Origin: Marinomonas primoryensis | GTDB lineage: Bacteria; Pseudomonadota; Gammaproteobacteria; Pseudomonadales; Marinomonadaceae | Direction of reading: 5' to 3' | DNA: 64,000 nt | NCBI RefSeq assembly: GCF_013372285.1 | Contig: NZ_CP054301.1 | Location: forward strand, 730,001 to 794,000 | In this document: positions 44,578 to 54,420 of the stretch, one piece after another | Numbering within the stretch: position 1 is the stretch's first letter | How the letters are laid out: every line of letters begins with the position of its first letter | Position numbers and translations under genes: made by a program | Notes under the pieces: model-generated | The model's database searches: none | What the model saw: only the letters and a program-made list of their open reading frames with translations | Told to the model about the DNA's origin: nothing

Positions 44578-45828
44578 TTATTTTTTGATATCGATAAAGG
44601 CGTCAGCACGTAATTCATCAAGCCAGTTACCTAGGATGATGTCTTGTTTTTGTGCCGTTAGGGCGCGTTCAGCATTGCTGCGTTTTACTTTATCACTGAT
44701 ATCCGCTTCTCGACGACCTTCAACTTGCAAAATATGCCAACCAAACTGTGTACGGAAAGGTTTGCTGATACCTCCGATGTTGGTTTTATTCATGACGTCT
44801 TCAAATTCAGGCACCATAGTGCCAGGCGTAACCCAACCTAAATCTCCGCCTTGCAGTGTTGAGCCTTGATCTTCGCTCTGCTCTTTGGCAACTTGAGCGA
44901 AATCTGCGCCATTGGTTAATTTTGTATATACATCGTTAGCCAGTAGCTCTGTTTGTGCCATGTCTCGGATTTCGTTAGGGCGGACTAATATATGGCGTGT
45001 CTTCGTTTGCTGTTGCAGCGTGATATCAGGCGAACGTTTCTCAATAACCCAGAGTAAATGGAAGCCTGCATTACTTTGTAGTGGACCAATGAGAGGACCT
45101 TTTTCCGCTTCCATGGCTCGAACAAACAAGGGTGGTAGCTGATTCACTGGACGCCAGCCTAAGTCTCCACCTTCGATGGCAAACTGACCGTCTGAATTCT
45201 CAATCGCTTGCTGAATAAAGTCATCCTCTGAATTGATATTCTGAGCAATGCTTTTCATTTTGGCTTCAGCTTGTTCTAAATTGCTGGCTCTAATCAGTAA
45301 ATGGCGAAGATGCACCTGATCTTTTTCTTTGGTGATGCTCGTATCGGAACTGAGGTAGTCGTCAATTTCTTGTGCTGAAATAACGATACGTTTTTTAACG
45401 ATTTCTCGCTTGATGTTATTGATTAGAATTTCTTGCTCAATTTGCTCACGGTAGCGCGCATAATTAATGCCTTTACCCTCAAGAACGTTTTTTAGACCTT
45501 GTAAATCTAAATTCATATTTTTGGCAACGCCAAGAATGGCATTGTCTACGTCTGAACTCGGTGCTCGCATGCCGACTTTACGAGCATGATTGACCTGCAA
45601 TACTTCATCAATCATCTGGTTTTGAATCTGACGATGGATGTTGTCCGTCATGACGCCACCAGGAACGCGTTCTTTAACAATCTGAAAACGGTTTTTAATG
45701 TCGCTTTCTAGAATAGGTTTGGAGTCAACAATTGCCGAAATACCATCAATTTTAGTTGGCTCAGCGTGCAGAGTTTGCAACGGTGTGAATGCAAATAGTA
45801 TAAGAGAGAAAAAAGAAAACAACTTCAT
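44578..45828 (-). CDS. surA: Periplasmic chaperone and peptidyl-prolyl isomerase SurA
   Basis: The 416-residue protein helps fold outer membrane barrels. A signal peptide covers about residues 1-22 (LFSFFSLILFAFTPLQTLHA). The N-terminal chaperone domain is followed by two parvulin domains (about 170-270 and 280-380); the latter includes TKTRHILVRPNEI and LQGGDLGWVTPGTMVPEFEDV. It lies two bases after lptD, whose barrel product is a known SurA client. Length is near E. coli SurA (428). Confidence 0.96.
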   Translation of the reverse strand: MKLFSFFSLILFAFTPLQTLHAEPTKIDGISAIVDSKPILESDIKNRFQIVKERVPGGVMTDNIHRQIQNQMIDEVLQVNHARKVGMRAPSSDVDNAILGVAKNMNLDLQGLKNVLEGKGINYARYREQIEQEILINNIKREIVKKRIVISAQEIDDYLSSDTSITKEKDQVHLRHLLIRASNLEQAEAKMKSIAQNINSEDDFIQQAIENSDGQFAIEGGDLGWRPVNQLPPLFVRAMEAEKGPLIGPLQSNAGFHLLWVIEKRSPDITLQQQTKTRHILVRPNEIRDMAQTELLANDVYTKLTNGADFAQVAKEQSEDQGSTLQGGDLGWVTPGTMVPEFEDVMNKTNIGGISKPFRTQFGWHILQVEGRREADISDKVKRSNAERALTAQKQDIILGNWLDELRADAFIDIKK

Positions 45829-45830
45829 GG

Positions 45831-48083
45831 TTAGTATCCAACTTGTCCTTGGTTCCAGTAGGTGTCAGCAACACTGGATTCGCTGTTAGCGCTGCCAGCA
45901 GTACTTAAACCACGTAACGTAAATTGTAAAAAGACGCCTCTATCAAATTTTTCGTCATCATTGAGCCAATCTTGATAGCTTAATGAGACCTTGATGCAGC
46001 AGTTTTCATAGCCTAAACCAGCGATTTCTTTGATGGAGTCTTGTTTCAAGAAATCATAGGTGTATTGAGTAAACATGGACCAGTTTTGGTTGAGTGGAAA
46101 AATACTTCCAATACTGGCTTGTTTTGCATCGTCATCTGAATCTGAATTGTTGATCGTGTACAAATAACTTAGGTTAATTTTTATATCATCAACAGGTTCT
46201 AATGTTGCGACAAGTTGGACTAAGTTTACTTCGCTATCGTCTAGGTTGTAATTCAAATTACCTGTTAGGCTGTAACGATTACCATTGTAGCTTGCTGATG
46301 TTAGCAGATCGCTGCGCTTTGAGTCGTCAATCGCCGTATTTATATCTGTGTCATTATTAATACCAACATAGCGATCTTCTAAATAGAAGACCTGTCCTGC
46401 CTTAAATGCCCACTTTTCACTATTTCTTCCATCATATAGACGACTTTCTACACCAAGAGTGACTCGTTCTGTGTCACCAATACGGTCATTGCCATTAAAT
46501 CTTGTATGACTAAATGCCTGTGAGTAAGTCATTGTCGATTCAGTGGCATCAAAGTCTGGAATAAGATCTTGGTCTTCATAGGGCGAATTTAAATAACTTA
46601 GGCGTGGCATTAATGTTTGACGCCATGACTCATCACTAATCATTAAGCGGCGCTCAAATGATATTGACGAATCAATATAGCTTGTTAGGTGTGTTATTGA
46701 TGTGTCGCTTTCCGAGTCGGTTGTATAATTGTGAAGGTTATAGTCACGGTATTGGGCCAACACCCCTGGCGATAAACTTCCCCACGCGTTGCTGAAATTA
46801 AGATTTACGTCTTGATTTAGAACTGTCCGTTGACCATCAAAATTGTCTTCGGCGGGGTCGTAAAAATCAGTGTATTGAGCGTCAATTTTGTAATCTAAAT
46901 AAGAGCTTGCAATACGATAGGAGCTGCTTAGACGTGGCAGCCATTCGAATGGTTTATCATTTGCAGTGTCTGGCGTTTGGTAGGTTAAATACGTAATTTT
47001 ATTGAGAAAGTTGCCATTATTGAAGCCAAAATAAGCGCTGCGTTCATAGTTGTCTTTTTCACCAATTGACGTGCTGTTCGCCTCAGGGTATTTATCCTCT
47101 GTCGGATTACCTTCGGCGGTTAACCCTGCGCTGAAGTGTTGATTAAATTTTTGAGTGGACGTTAGTTTTATTAACGTTTGCTCGCCTTCATCTTTGTCTG
47201 AAAAAGAAGATTGCTCGTATGTCGTTTGTCCGTAAGGGCTTAAGTGTCGAAGTTCTAAGTCGACCCCTGCGCCTTTTTCTTGGATGTATTGCGGTGTGAT
47301 CGTCGCGTCGTAGTTCTGGGCGATATTCCAATAAAACGGTGTTGAAATGCTTAGACCGTCCGATCCAGAATAACCAAAACTAGGAAACAAGAAGCCAGTT
47401 TGACGGCGGTCATCTAAGGGAAAGCGTAACCAAGGGAAGTAGAAAATAGGCAGGTCTGCAATGCGTATTTGTACATGTTTTGCAGTACCGAAGCCGCTGT
47501 TAGGGTTCAGTTCAATCGAGCTACCGTATAATTTCCAGCTTTCATTGTTCGGTTCACACGTCGTAAAAAAGCCTTCTTCTATAAATACTACGCCATCTTG
47601 TGATCGAGAGAGTAATTTTGCTTCTCCGCGAGCGCCAGATGCGTGATTAAGAAATTTTGCGTCGTTGAACGCTGTGGGTGCTTTACCACTATTGTCAATA
47701 TAGCCACTTGAGCTACGAATTAGCTGACTATCGCTACGTAAAATGACGTTTCCACTGGCGTGGTAGTATTCATCGGGGACACCTTCTATCTTATCGGCTG
47801 ATAAAGAGGTTTGGGGCTGCTTTATTTCAGCGGCACCTTGAAGGTGAATAACGCCGTTCTTGTCACGGACAATAAGATCAGCCGACAGATTGGTGCCTGT
47901 AATGTCTGTTGCTTGCCAGCTATTAATATAGGATCCCTGACAATATCGACCGAGCTGTTTTTGTTGCTCGGCCGTCAAAGTTTCTTTTGGAGCCCAATCC
48001 CATTGATCCACTTGAGCTTGTGCAAGTGGCAATATGAAAAGACTTTGAAAAAATAAGGCGTAGGTGCGTAAATGCTTAACCAT
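45831..48083 (-). CDS. lptD: LPS-assembly protein LptD
   Basis: The 750-residue outer membrane protein inserts lipopolysaccharide into the outer leaflet with LptE. It has a signal peptide (MVKHLRTYALFFQSLFILPLAQAQ), an N-terminal OstA-like beta-jellyroll (about 45-160) and a C-terminal barrel opening with FPWLRFPLDDRRQTGFLFPSFGYS. Cysteines at CQGSY, TTCEP and the CC pair in YENCCIKVSL fit the inter-domain disulfides known in LptD. ATG 48083 is chosen for a normal signal peptide; ATG 48101 and TTG 48104 are possible. It is divergent from djlA. Confidence 0.95.
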   Translation of the reverse strand: MVKHLRTYALFFQSLFILPLAQAQVDQWDWAPKETLTAEQQKQLGRYCQGSYINSWQATDITGTNLSADLIVRDKNGVIHLQGAAEIKQPQTSLSADKIEGVPDEYYHASGNVILRSDSQLIRSSSGYIDNSGKAPTAFNDAKFLNHASGARGEAKLLSRSQDGVVFIEEGFFTTCEPNNESWKLYGSSIELNPNSGFGTAKHVQIRIADLPIFYFPWLRFPLDDRRQTGFLFPSFGYSGSDGLSISTPFYWNIAQNYDATITPQYIQEKGAGVDLELRHLSPYGQTTYEQSSFSDKDEGEQTLIKLTSTQKFNQHFSAGLTAEGNPTEDKYPEANSTSIGEKDNYERSAYFGFNNGNFLNKITYLTYQTPDTANDKPFEWLPRLSSSYRIASSYLDYKIDAQYTDFYDPAEDNFDGQRTVLNQDVNLNFSNAWGSLSPGVLAQYRDYNLHNYTTDSESDTSITHLTSYIDSSISFERRLMISDESWRQTLMPRLSYLNSPYEDQDLIPDFDATESTMTYSQAFSHTRFNGNDRIGDTERVTLGVESRLYDGRNSEKWAFKAGQVFYLEDRYVGINNDTDINTAIDDSKRSDLLTSASYNGNRYSLTGNLNYNLDDSEVNLVQLVATLEPVDDIKINLSYLYTINNSDSDDDAKQASIGSIFPLNQNWSMFTQYTYDFLKQDSIKEIAGLGYENCCIKVSLSYQDWLNDDEKFDRGVFLQFTLRGLSTAGSANSESSVADTYWNQGQVGY

Positions 48084-48211
48084 GCAGGGTATACTTGCCA
48101 TCAAAGTTTATTGTCCGAAATCGGATGCTGCCCATAGGCGGTTCCACGTTATGAGACAAATGATAATCTAAGCAGGCCCATAGGGGCTACCGATTCTGGA
48201 GAAATATCTTT

Positions 48212-49000
48212 ATGTGGAAAATTGTTTGCGCAATTTTGGGTTATATATTGGCTGGTTTTTTAGGCGGCTTACTAGGCTTTATCGTAGGTGGTGTGGTCGA
48301 TAGAGCTCAGACAGGCGGTGCTTTTAGCCGTATTCGAAGTCGTGCGGATGTGCGTCTACAGCAAGAGACTTTTTTTCGCACATTATTTCTTTTGATGGGG
48401 CGTTTGGCTAAATCTGATGGGCAAGTATCTGAAGCTGAAATTCAATTGGCTCAATCGGTTATGCAACGCCTGCGACTGTCGCCAGAGGCTCAGGATCAAG
48501 CCAGACAGTTATTTAATGAGGGGAAATCGGCAAATTTTGACCTTGTTTCGGTTCTAGATAATTTCAAGCAAATTGTCGGACCTGGAGACCTGACGAGGAC
48601 GTTGTTAGAAGTTTTGCTTGTATCTGCTTACGCCGACGGTCATTTTAGCGTAGAAGAAAAATCGTTTGTTTCTCAAGTTTGCGCGCATCTTGGCGTTTCG
48701 GTGGCTGAGTTTGAAGCGCTACATATTCAAGTTAAGCAACAAGCGCACTTTAGACAAGGTTATTCTTCTTCTGGCAATATGGGGTCGAAAGATTTATTGA
48801 AGGCGGCTTACGAGGCGTTGGGAGTGACGTCCGATATGAATGATGCAGATATTAAAAAGGCATATCGTCGTTTGATGAGTAAGAATCATCCGGACAAGTT
48901 GAGTGCGCAAGGGCTGCCAAAAGAAATGATAGAGTTAGCGAAAGAGCGAACCCAGGAAATTCAGTCTGCCTATGAGCTGATTAAGAATGCTCGTAAGTAA
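48212..49000 (+). CDS. djlA: Membrane-anchored DnaJ-like co-chaperone DjlA
   Basis: The 262-residue protein has one N-terminal membrane segment (about 5-29, glycine-rich GFLGGLLGFIVGG), a TerB-like helical domain (about 55-175) and a C-terminal J domain (about 195-262) with HPD at 226-228. It would stimulate DnaK ATPase at the inner membrane. The place opposite lptD is the same as in E. coli. A strong terminator follows, embedded in the next, convergent gene. Confidence 0.95.
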   Translation: MWKIVCAILGYILAGFLGGLLGFIVGGVVDRAQTGGAFSRIRSRADVRLQQETFFRTLFLLMGRLAKSDGQVSEAEIQLAQSVMQRLRLSPEAQDQARQLFNEGKSANFDLVSVLDNFKQIVGPGDLTRTLLEVLLVSAYADGHFSVEEKSFVSQVCAHLGVSVAEFEALHIQVKQQAHFRQGYSSSGNMGSKDLLKAAYEALGVTSDMNDADIKKAYRRLMSKNHPDKLSAQGLPKEMIELAKERTQEIQSAYELIKNARK

Positions 49001-49014
49001 GTACTAATGCATTG

Positions 49015-50007
49015 CTATGTGTTGATGGGGCTCTCGTAGAAGAGCCCTTTTTTTACACTAGGCAATGCTTTTTTCTGAAGTATTTGGCGAGTATTTTGTT
49101 TTAAAAAGCCTCGTACGCGTTGGATTAACAGTTGTTTGCTGTCTTTTCCTGTAGCTCTGTCGGGCAATGCGTCTAATTGTATGTAATCGTTTCTATTCTC
49201 TGTTCTTTGGTTTGCTGCTTGTTTTCGCCAAGTGGCAAACTGATCACTGCCCGCATTGCTGTTGACATAATAATCTAAAATAGGTTGTGCGACTCGACGA
49301 ATTTGTTGTGCTATTTCATAGTTTGATAGGTTTGGTGGTGCATCTATGTCTATGAGTGCTAAGGCTTCGCCAGACGCTTGGTTATTGGCTAGAAAGCTAA
49401 GTGCGTAGCTTGCGCCTGTTTTATAGCCAAGAAAGACAAACGTTTCGACGTCTTCTGTTTTCGCTTTGTTGATGGCCGCTTGGATTCGAGCGAACACCTC
49501 GGTTTGATTTGGCAGTTCGATTGGTTGTTGATTATTCTCTGTATTTGGCGCTTCTGTTTTAACAGGCGCAGCGCGTTTGACAATGTCTGGTACTTCGATA
49601 GACAAGGTACACCAGCTGTGTTCTGGCAAGGCGTTACGCAATGGCGCGATAGCGTCTGGCCAGTCAGGGTGTTCATTATCTGAGTGTAATATGACGACGC
49701 AGCCTTGCGTTGAACTGGTAATGGATGGCTTATAAAGGGTAAGAAAAGGTTTACCATTGGCCTCTAGTGTCTGAATTTGGTGGCCGAGTCGCCTTATGCT
49801 CAGCGAGGCTTTTAAAGCCTCAATTCGTGATGTTTGCGGTGCGGGAGTGATGTAGTCTTTCTTGTCCGCTGAGTTGGTTTCCGATATCGGTGTGTCCGCG
49901 GTATTGTTACCTGGTGTGGCTTGTGGTTCTTCCGCCCAAAGGGCGGCGCTTGCGCTCAAGGAAAGAAGTACGATGATAATATTGAGCAGGGCATTATTTT
50001 TCTTCAT
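49015..50007 (-). CDS. DUF3530 family secreted alpha/beta-hydrolase-like protein
   Basis: The 330-residue protein has a signal peptide ([25 protein letters not shown]) and a low-complexity Thr/Asn/Ala linker. [39 protein letters not shown] and [19 protein letters not shown] resemble the DUF3530 family, which has a degenerate alpha/beta-hydrolase fold with no established activity. The nucleophile elbow reads GYKTGAS, without the usual G-x-S-x-G, so catalysis is doubtful. The ATG at 50007 is preferred over a TTG at 50016. The last ten codons overlap the djlA terminator hairpin. Confidence 0.8.
   Translation of the reverse strand: MKKNNALLNIIIVLLSLSASAALWAEEPQATPGNNTADTPISETNSADKKDYITPAPQTSRIEALKASLSIRRLGHQIQTLEANGKPFLTLYKPSITSSTQGCVVILHSDNEHPDWPDAIAPLRNALPEHSWCTLSIEVPDIVKRAAPVKTEAPNTENNQQPIELPNQTEVFARIQAAINKAKTEDVETFVFLGYKTGASYALSFLANNQASGEALALIDIDAPPNLSNYEIAQQIRRVAQPILDYYVNSNAGSDQFATWRKQAANQRTENRNDYIQLDALPDRATGKDSKQLLIQRVRGFLKQNTRQILQKKALPSVKKGLFYESPINT
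49028..49054 (+). terminator. djlA terminator inside a convergent coding region
   Basis: GGGCTCT (49028-49034) pairs with AGAGCCC (49041-49047) and seven T follow. The hairpin lies wholly inside the 3' end of the leftward DUF3530 gene. Confidence 0.88.
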
Positions 50008-50093
50008 TGTTTTCAATACTTCTTTTGGGTGTCTTGTTAAAATGCGACTTAAGTTTTAACTATTTTTTTATTGTGTCACTGCTGGAGTCAGAT

Positions 50094-50765
50094 ATGAATG
50101 ATTTTATCATTGCCCCTTCGATCCTTTCCGCCGATTTCGCTCTATTAGGCGAAGAAGTAGACAATGTATTAGAAGCGGGAGCCGATATCATACACTTTGA
50201 TGTGATGGATAATCATTATGTTCCCAATTTAACGATTGGTCCTATGGTGTGTAAAGCACTGCGTAAACATGGTGTCACCGCTGACATTGATGTGCATTTA
50301 ATGGTAAAGCCAGTGGACCGTATGATCGGTGACTTTATTGAAGCGGGGGCGTCTATTATTACCTTTCATCCAGAAGCAAGCGAACATATCGACCGGTCTT
50401 TGCAGATGATTCGAGAAGGCGGCTGTAAAGCGGGGTTGGTATTTAACCCTGCGACACCTTTGCATTATTTAAAACATGTGATGGATAAAGTGGACATGGT
50501 CTTGTTGATGTCCGTTAACCCGGGGTTTGGTGGTCAATCTTTTATTCCTGGCACCTTGGATAAACTGCGTGAAGCTCGTGCTTTGATTGACGCAAGCGGC
50601 TACGACATTCGTCTTGAAGTGGATGGTGGCGTGAGTGAAAAGAACATTGCAGAAATAGCACGTGCTGGTGCGGATACCTTTGTGGCTGGATCAGCTATTT
50701 TTGGAAAAACGGATTATAAAGCGGTGATTGACGCTATGCGTAAAGAATTGTCGAGTGTTCGTTAA
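50094..50765 (+). CDS. rpe: Ribulose-phosphate 3-epimerase
   Basis: The 223-residue TIM-barrel enzyme interconverts ribulose-5-phosphate and xylulose-5-phosphate in the pentose phosphate pathway. [33 protein letters not shown] (metal His and Asp), VDVHLMV-like [22 protein letters not shown] and EVDGGVS are all in place. The ATG at 50094 has GGAG six bases upstream; a longer frame from 50007 is discarded. The stop overlaps the gph start by one base. Confidence 0.97.
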   Translation: MNDFIIAPSILSADFALLGEEVDNVLEAGADIIHFDVMDNHYVPNLTIGPMVCKALRKHGVTADIDVHLMVKPVDRMIGDFIEAGASIITFHPEASEHIDRSLQMIREGGCKAGLVFNPATPLHYLKHVMDKVDMVLLMSVNPGFGGQSFIPGTLDKLREARALIDASGYDIRLEVDGGVSEKNIAEIARAGADTFVAGSAIFGKTDYKAVIDAMRKELSSVR

Positions 50766-51445
50766 TGAAAACACCTAAATATTTTTCAGCGTGGTTTGAC
50801 GGTTGGCCTGAATTAGTTTGCCTTGATCTTGATGGCACCTTGGTGGACAGTGTTCCTGATATCGCTAATGCAGTTGATGCTTTTTTGGCCGAGTTTGGCG
50901 CGGCTTTGGCCGGTGAAGAGCAGGTACGGGCTTGGGTTGGTTTTGGTTCTGCTAAGTTGATTGATCAAGCACTAGAGTGGGCGAGTATTGATCCGAGCAA
51001 GCATGAAGAGGCGTATCGTATTTTTCTGATGCACTATCGTGCTCACTTAACCGATAAAACAACGCTTTATCCTAATGTGAAAGCGTTGTTGAAGGCGTTT
51101 AAACATCAGGGTGTTCCGATTGCTTTAATCACCAATAAGCCAAGTGTTTTCGTTAAGCCAATGATGGATTATTTTGAATTGACGGAGCAATTTGGCTGGT
51201 TATTAGGTGGCGACACCTTGGAAGAGAAAAAACCATCGGCTATGCCTTTATTACATTGCAGTGAGTCGATCGAAGCTTTGCCTGAAAAATGTTTGATGAT
51301 TGGTGATTCTATTACCGATTTTAAAGCGGCAAATAATGCCGGGTTTAAATGTGCTTTGGTGACATACGGTTATCATCAAGGTATTGATCTTACTGCGTTA
51401 GGAGCTGATGCCATTATCGATGATTTGGCCGAGCTGCTCGTTTAA
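50765..51445 (+). CDS. gph: Phosphoglycolate phosphatase
   Basis: The 226-residue HAD-family phosphatase removes 2-phosphoglycolate formed during DNA repair. Motif I is CLDLDGTLVDSVPDI, motif II falls in ALITNKPS, and motif III/IV is KCLMIGDSITDFKAANNAG. It is translationally coupled to rpe. The rpe-gph pair before trpE/trpGDC genes is a common gammaproteobacterial order; here an MscS channel and mgtE intervene. A terminator follows. Confidence 0.93.
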   Translation: MKTPKYFSAWFDGWPELVCLDLDGTLVDSVPDIANAVDAFLAEFGAALAGEEQVRAWVGFGSAKLIDQALEWASIDPSKHEEAYRIFLMHYRAHLTDKTTLYPNVKALLKAFKHQGVPIALITNKPSVFVKPMMDYFELTEQFGWLLGGDTLEEKKPSAMPLLHCSESIEALPEKCLMIGDSITDFKAANNAGFKCALVTYGYHQGIDLTALGADAIIDDLAELLV

Positions 51446-51465
51446 TTTTTTTACTGTAATAAAGT

Positions 51466-51498
51466 CAAAAAGCCAAGCGAGAAACAGCTTGGCTTTTT
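51466..51498. terminator. Bidirectional terminator between gph and the MscS gene
   Basis: AAGCCAAGC (51469-51477) pairs with GCTTGGCTT (51486-51494) with A and T runs outside. It serves gph rightward and the channel gene leftward. Confidence 0.88.
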
Positions 51499-51510
51499 TG
51501 TGTGTAAAAC

Positions 51511-52653
51511 TTAATTTGACGAGGTCGTTGAGGCCTGCTCGGAGGAACCTTCTTGTTCCGACATTAATGCCATTTTGCTGTTATTTGCCATATGCACAGT
51601 GTGGGTTGGGAAGGCGACTTCGGCATTATGAGATTCAATGATTTTCATTGCCTTAAACAATACGTCTTCTTTCACGTTGTGAAATGTTCGCCAATCTACG
51701 GTTTTTGTATAGGCGTAAATAAAGAAGTCCAAAGAAGAAGGACCAAACTGATTAAAATTCACCATATAGGTTTGATTGGAATCAATGTCTTCATGTTCCG
51801 AGATCATGTCTTTGATGTCGGCCAAAATGGTCGGTAACACATTAAAGTCTGTATAGCGTACACCTATAGTTTCATTGAGACGACGATGTGTCATACGCGA
51901 TGGGTTTTCGACAGAGATCAATGAAAAAGTTGAATTTGGCACATACAAAGGGCGTTTTTCAAAAGTGCGGATGCGTGTTTGTCTCCAGCCGATGTGTTCG
52001 ACTGTGCCTTCTATATTTTGGTCTGGAGAACGGATCCAATCCCCAATGGCAAAAGGTCGATCTAAATACACCATTAATCCACCAAAAAAATTAGCAAGTA
52101 AGTCTTTGGCGGCAAAACCTACCGCGATCCCACCAATACCGCCGAAAGCCAATACCCCAGAAATGCTAAAGCCAAGCGTTTGAAGTACAACAAGAGCGGA
52201 AGTGATGACAACGGATGCTCGTAATAGTTTGCTGATTGCGCTGGCAGTGGTGTAATCCACATTGGCGGTGATTTTGCTGGAGTTGGTCAGGGTTTTTTCG
52301 CTTTCTGATATGCAGCGTAAAACAAACCACGTCAGGATAATGACGACACCTACTTCACGAATAGAGTGGATAAGTGAAGAGAATTTAGAATCGATTTCAG
52401 TGCCAGATATTTCAGCGGCAATAGTTACCCCCGCTAGCCATATAAAAACACCGATGGGCTTTTGGGCAGCGTGAATCAGGACGTTATCCCAAGGCGTTTT
52501 GGTTTTCTCGAGTTGCTTGTCTATACGCGTTAAAATGCGAGTAGCAATGAAATTGGCTATAAGTGTGCTGAGTACAACCAAAAAAACTCTAACTACCCAG
52601 TGCATTTTTGTATCACCAAGGCCTAAATAGATCTGCATCGTTTCCCAATTCAT
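51511..52653 (-). CDS. MscS-family mechanosensitive ion channel
   Basis: The 380-residue inner-membrane protein has four to five membrane segments in the first 190 residues. The pore-lining helix and beta-domain entry are VLAFGGIGGIAVGFAAKDLLANFFGGLMVYLDRPFAIGDWI, the MscS family hallmark. The C-terminal cytoplasmic domain (about 210-355) includes TRIRTFEKRPLYVPNSTFS. It would open under membrane tension after osmotic downshock, apt for a marine organism. Paralogue identity (YnaI-like versus MscS) is not certain. It lies 56 bp after mgtE on the same strand. Confidence 0.92.
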   Translation of the reverse strand: MNWETMQIYLGLGDTKMHWVVRVFLVVLSTLIANFIATRILTRIDKQLEKTKTPWDNVLIHAAQKPIGVFIWLAGVTIAAEISGTEIDSKFSSLIHSIREVGVVIILTWFVLRCISESEKTLTNSSKITANVDYTTASAISKLLRASVVITSALVVLQTLGFSISGVLAFGGIGGIAVGFAAKDLLANFFGGLMVYLDRPFAIGDWIRSPDQNIEGTVEHIGWRQTRIRTFEKRPLYVPNSTFSLISVENPSRMTHRRLNETIGVRYTDFNVLPTILADIKDMISEHEDIDSNQTYMVNFNQFGPSSLDFFIYAYTKTVDWRTFHNVKEDVLFKAMKIIESHNAEVAFPTHTVHMANNSKMALMSEQEGSSEQASTTSSN

Positions 52654-52709
52654 TGTGCTTTTTTCTCTCCGTTTTGTTGATTAATGTCGTTTTATACAAG
52701 AGGGTCTTT

Positions 52710-54041
52710 TTAAATCAGCAATAGAGTTCCAAGCCCTAAGAAAGCCACGAAACCTGCGATGTCCGTTACGGTTGTTAAAATAACAGAGCCAGACAGTGCG
52801 GGGTCAATGCGTAATTTATCCAATAGAACTGGGATTAGCACACCAGAAAGAGCGGCCATTACTATATTAACAATAATAGCCAGACCAATTACTAGGCCAA
52901 GCATTGGGCTTTCGAACCACCAAAGCGTGACAACACCTATTACAATAGACCACAAAATACCGTTCAAACCGCCTACTTTTAATTCTTTGGACAATAGAGA
53001 CTTTAAGTTGCTGCGAGTAATCTGCCCCAGTGCTAGTCCTCGAACAATTAAGGTCAGTGTTTGGCTACCGGCAATGCCACCCATAGAGGCAACAACGGGC
53101 ATTAGTACGGCCAAAGCAACGACTTGTTGCAGCGTGGCTTCAAATAATCCAATAAAAGCGGACGCTAGAAATGCTGTCAGTAGATTAATACCTAGCCAAA
53201 TGCCACGCGTCGCGGCACTGCGTTTCACTGGCGCGAACAAATCAGATTCTTCGTTTAGACCTGCCGTTGCCATTTGTTGAGCTTCATGCTCTAAACGCCA
53301 TGTTTCCATCGCGAGTCCGGCATGGAATCGGCCTAATAAAATATGGTTGTCGTCTACAATAGGAAGAGCGGATAAATTGGATCGCTCTAGTTGTTCTGCT
53401 GCTTTGGTTAGTTCTGTATTCGCATGAATGAAAGAGCACTCTTCATCGATTAAGCTGGAAATAGGTTCGTGCCCTTGCGCTTTAAACAGTAGGTCGAACT
53501 TTACGCAGCCAACCCAGCGACCGGTTCTATTTACTAAATACACCATGTCAGTGTAGCTTGGGGTGCTTTTTTTCAGCAATCTTAAGGCCTCAGATACGCG
53601 AATAGATTGAGACGCTATTAAAAGTTCATGGTCGATCCAGCGGCCAACAACATCGTCGTCGTAAACAATACCTTGCTGGTAATATTCACGTTGTTTGTTG
53701 TCCATTTGTTTTAGGGCAATATCGACGAGACGATCTGGTAACGAGTCGGTTATTTCGAGTAGATCTTCAGCGTCCACGTCGGTGAATAGGGCTTCAATCT
53801 CTGCGTCGTCCAGCCCTTTTAAAAGTAGCTGGCGGGATTCTCCACGCATCTCAACCAAGATATCAAGGCGATTGGCTTGCTTGATATTTGCCCATGCTTG
53901 TTTACGCTGAGCAAGCGGAATGGATTCAAGTGCTAAGGCCACATCGTCTGGCGTGAGCTCTGAAATGGCCTTGTTGACGGATTCTGGTGAATGTTCGTCA
54001 TGAATGAGGGTTTCGATGAGGTCGGCAACTTGACTATGCAC
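52710..54041 (-). CDS. mgtE: Magnesium transporter MgtE
   Basis: The 443-residue protein has an N-terminal MgtE_N domain (about 20-125), two CBS domains (about 130-255, with DMVYLVNRTGRWVGCV and LSALPIVDDNHILLGRF) and five C-terminal membrane helices. The pore region LMPVVASMGGIAGSQTLTLIVRGLALG matches MgtE. It is a gated magnesium channel in which cytoplasmic magnesium binding to the N and CBS domains closes the pore. No magnesium riboswitch was recognised upstream. Confidence 0.95.
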   Translation of the reverse strand: MHSQVADLIETLIHDEHSPESVNKAISELTPDDVALALESIPLAQRKQAWANIKQANRLDILVEMRGESRQLLLKGLDDAEIEALFTDVDAEDLLEITDSLPDRLVDIALKQMDNKQREYYQQGIVYDDDVVGRWIDHELLIASQSIRVSEALRLLKKSTPSYTDMVYLVNRTGRWVGCVKFDLLFKAQGHEPISSLIDEECSFIHANTELTKAAEQLERSNLSALPIVDDNHILLGRFHAGLAMETWRLEHEAQQMATAGLNEESDLFAPVKRSAATRGIWLGINLLTAFLASAFIGLFEATLQQVVALAVLMPVVASMGGIAGSQTLTLIVRGLALGQITRSNLKSLLSKELKVGGLNGILWSIVIGVVTLWWFESPMLGLVIGLAIIVNIVMAALSGVLIPVLLDKLRIDPALSGSVILTTVTDIAGFVAFLGLGTLLLI

Positions 54042-54420
54042 AGAGTATCCTTAAAGCACTGAAAGTTGAGGGTAAAGATAGCATGCTATCTAGTGTGCGG
54101 TACAACAGCTTGTTTATCAAACAAGGCTTTGTTTTTATAAGGTATTATTTATACGTTTCCTAACAATTGAGTGATTTTGATAAAACATTGTATCGATTTT
54201 GGATATTGGCAATTAGCCGTGCTCGATAATGAGTATGGTGTGACACGTTTTGATCTTTAGATCTAAGCAAGACAGGGTGTTCATGACAGTGTAGAATTTG
54301 GCGCATTTTCAATACTTGACTCTTATTTTATGCGAATACATCTGTTTTTTGGTGTTGATTTTTTGCGGATAATAGCTCCTTTGTGTAGGTTGATATTACT
54401 TTATAGGCGCGCCCTTTTTT
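54042..54420. other. Divergent intergenic region between mgtE and trpG
   Basis: This 379-bp AT-rich space must hold both promoters. I found no tryptophan-rich leader peptide or attenuator before trpG, and no gene. A TTGACT (54315-54320) resembles a -35 box but lacks a good partner. Confidence 0.45.

Noticed and set aside
44272..44613. Frame antisense to pdxA and the possible longer PdxA N-terminus
   Set aside because: The antisense frame has no signal; the extended PdxA would overlap surA by over 40 bases and lacks a ribosome binding site.
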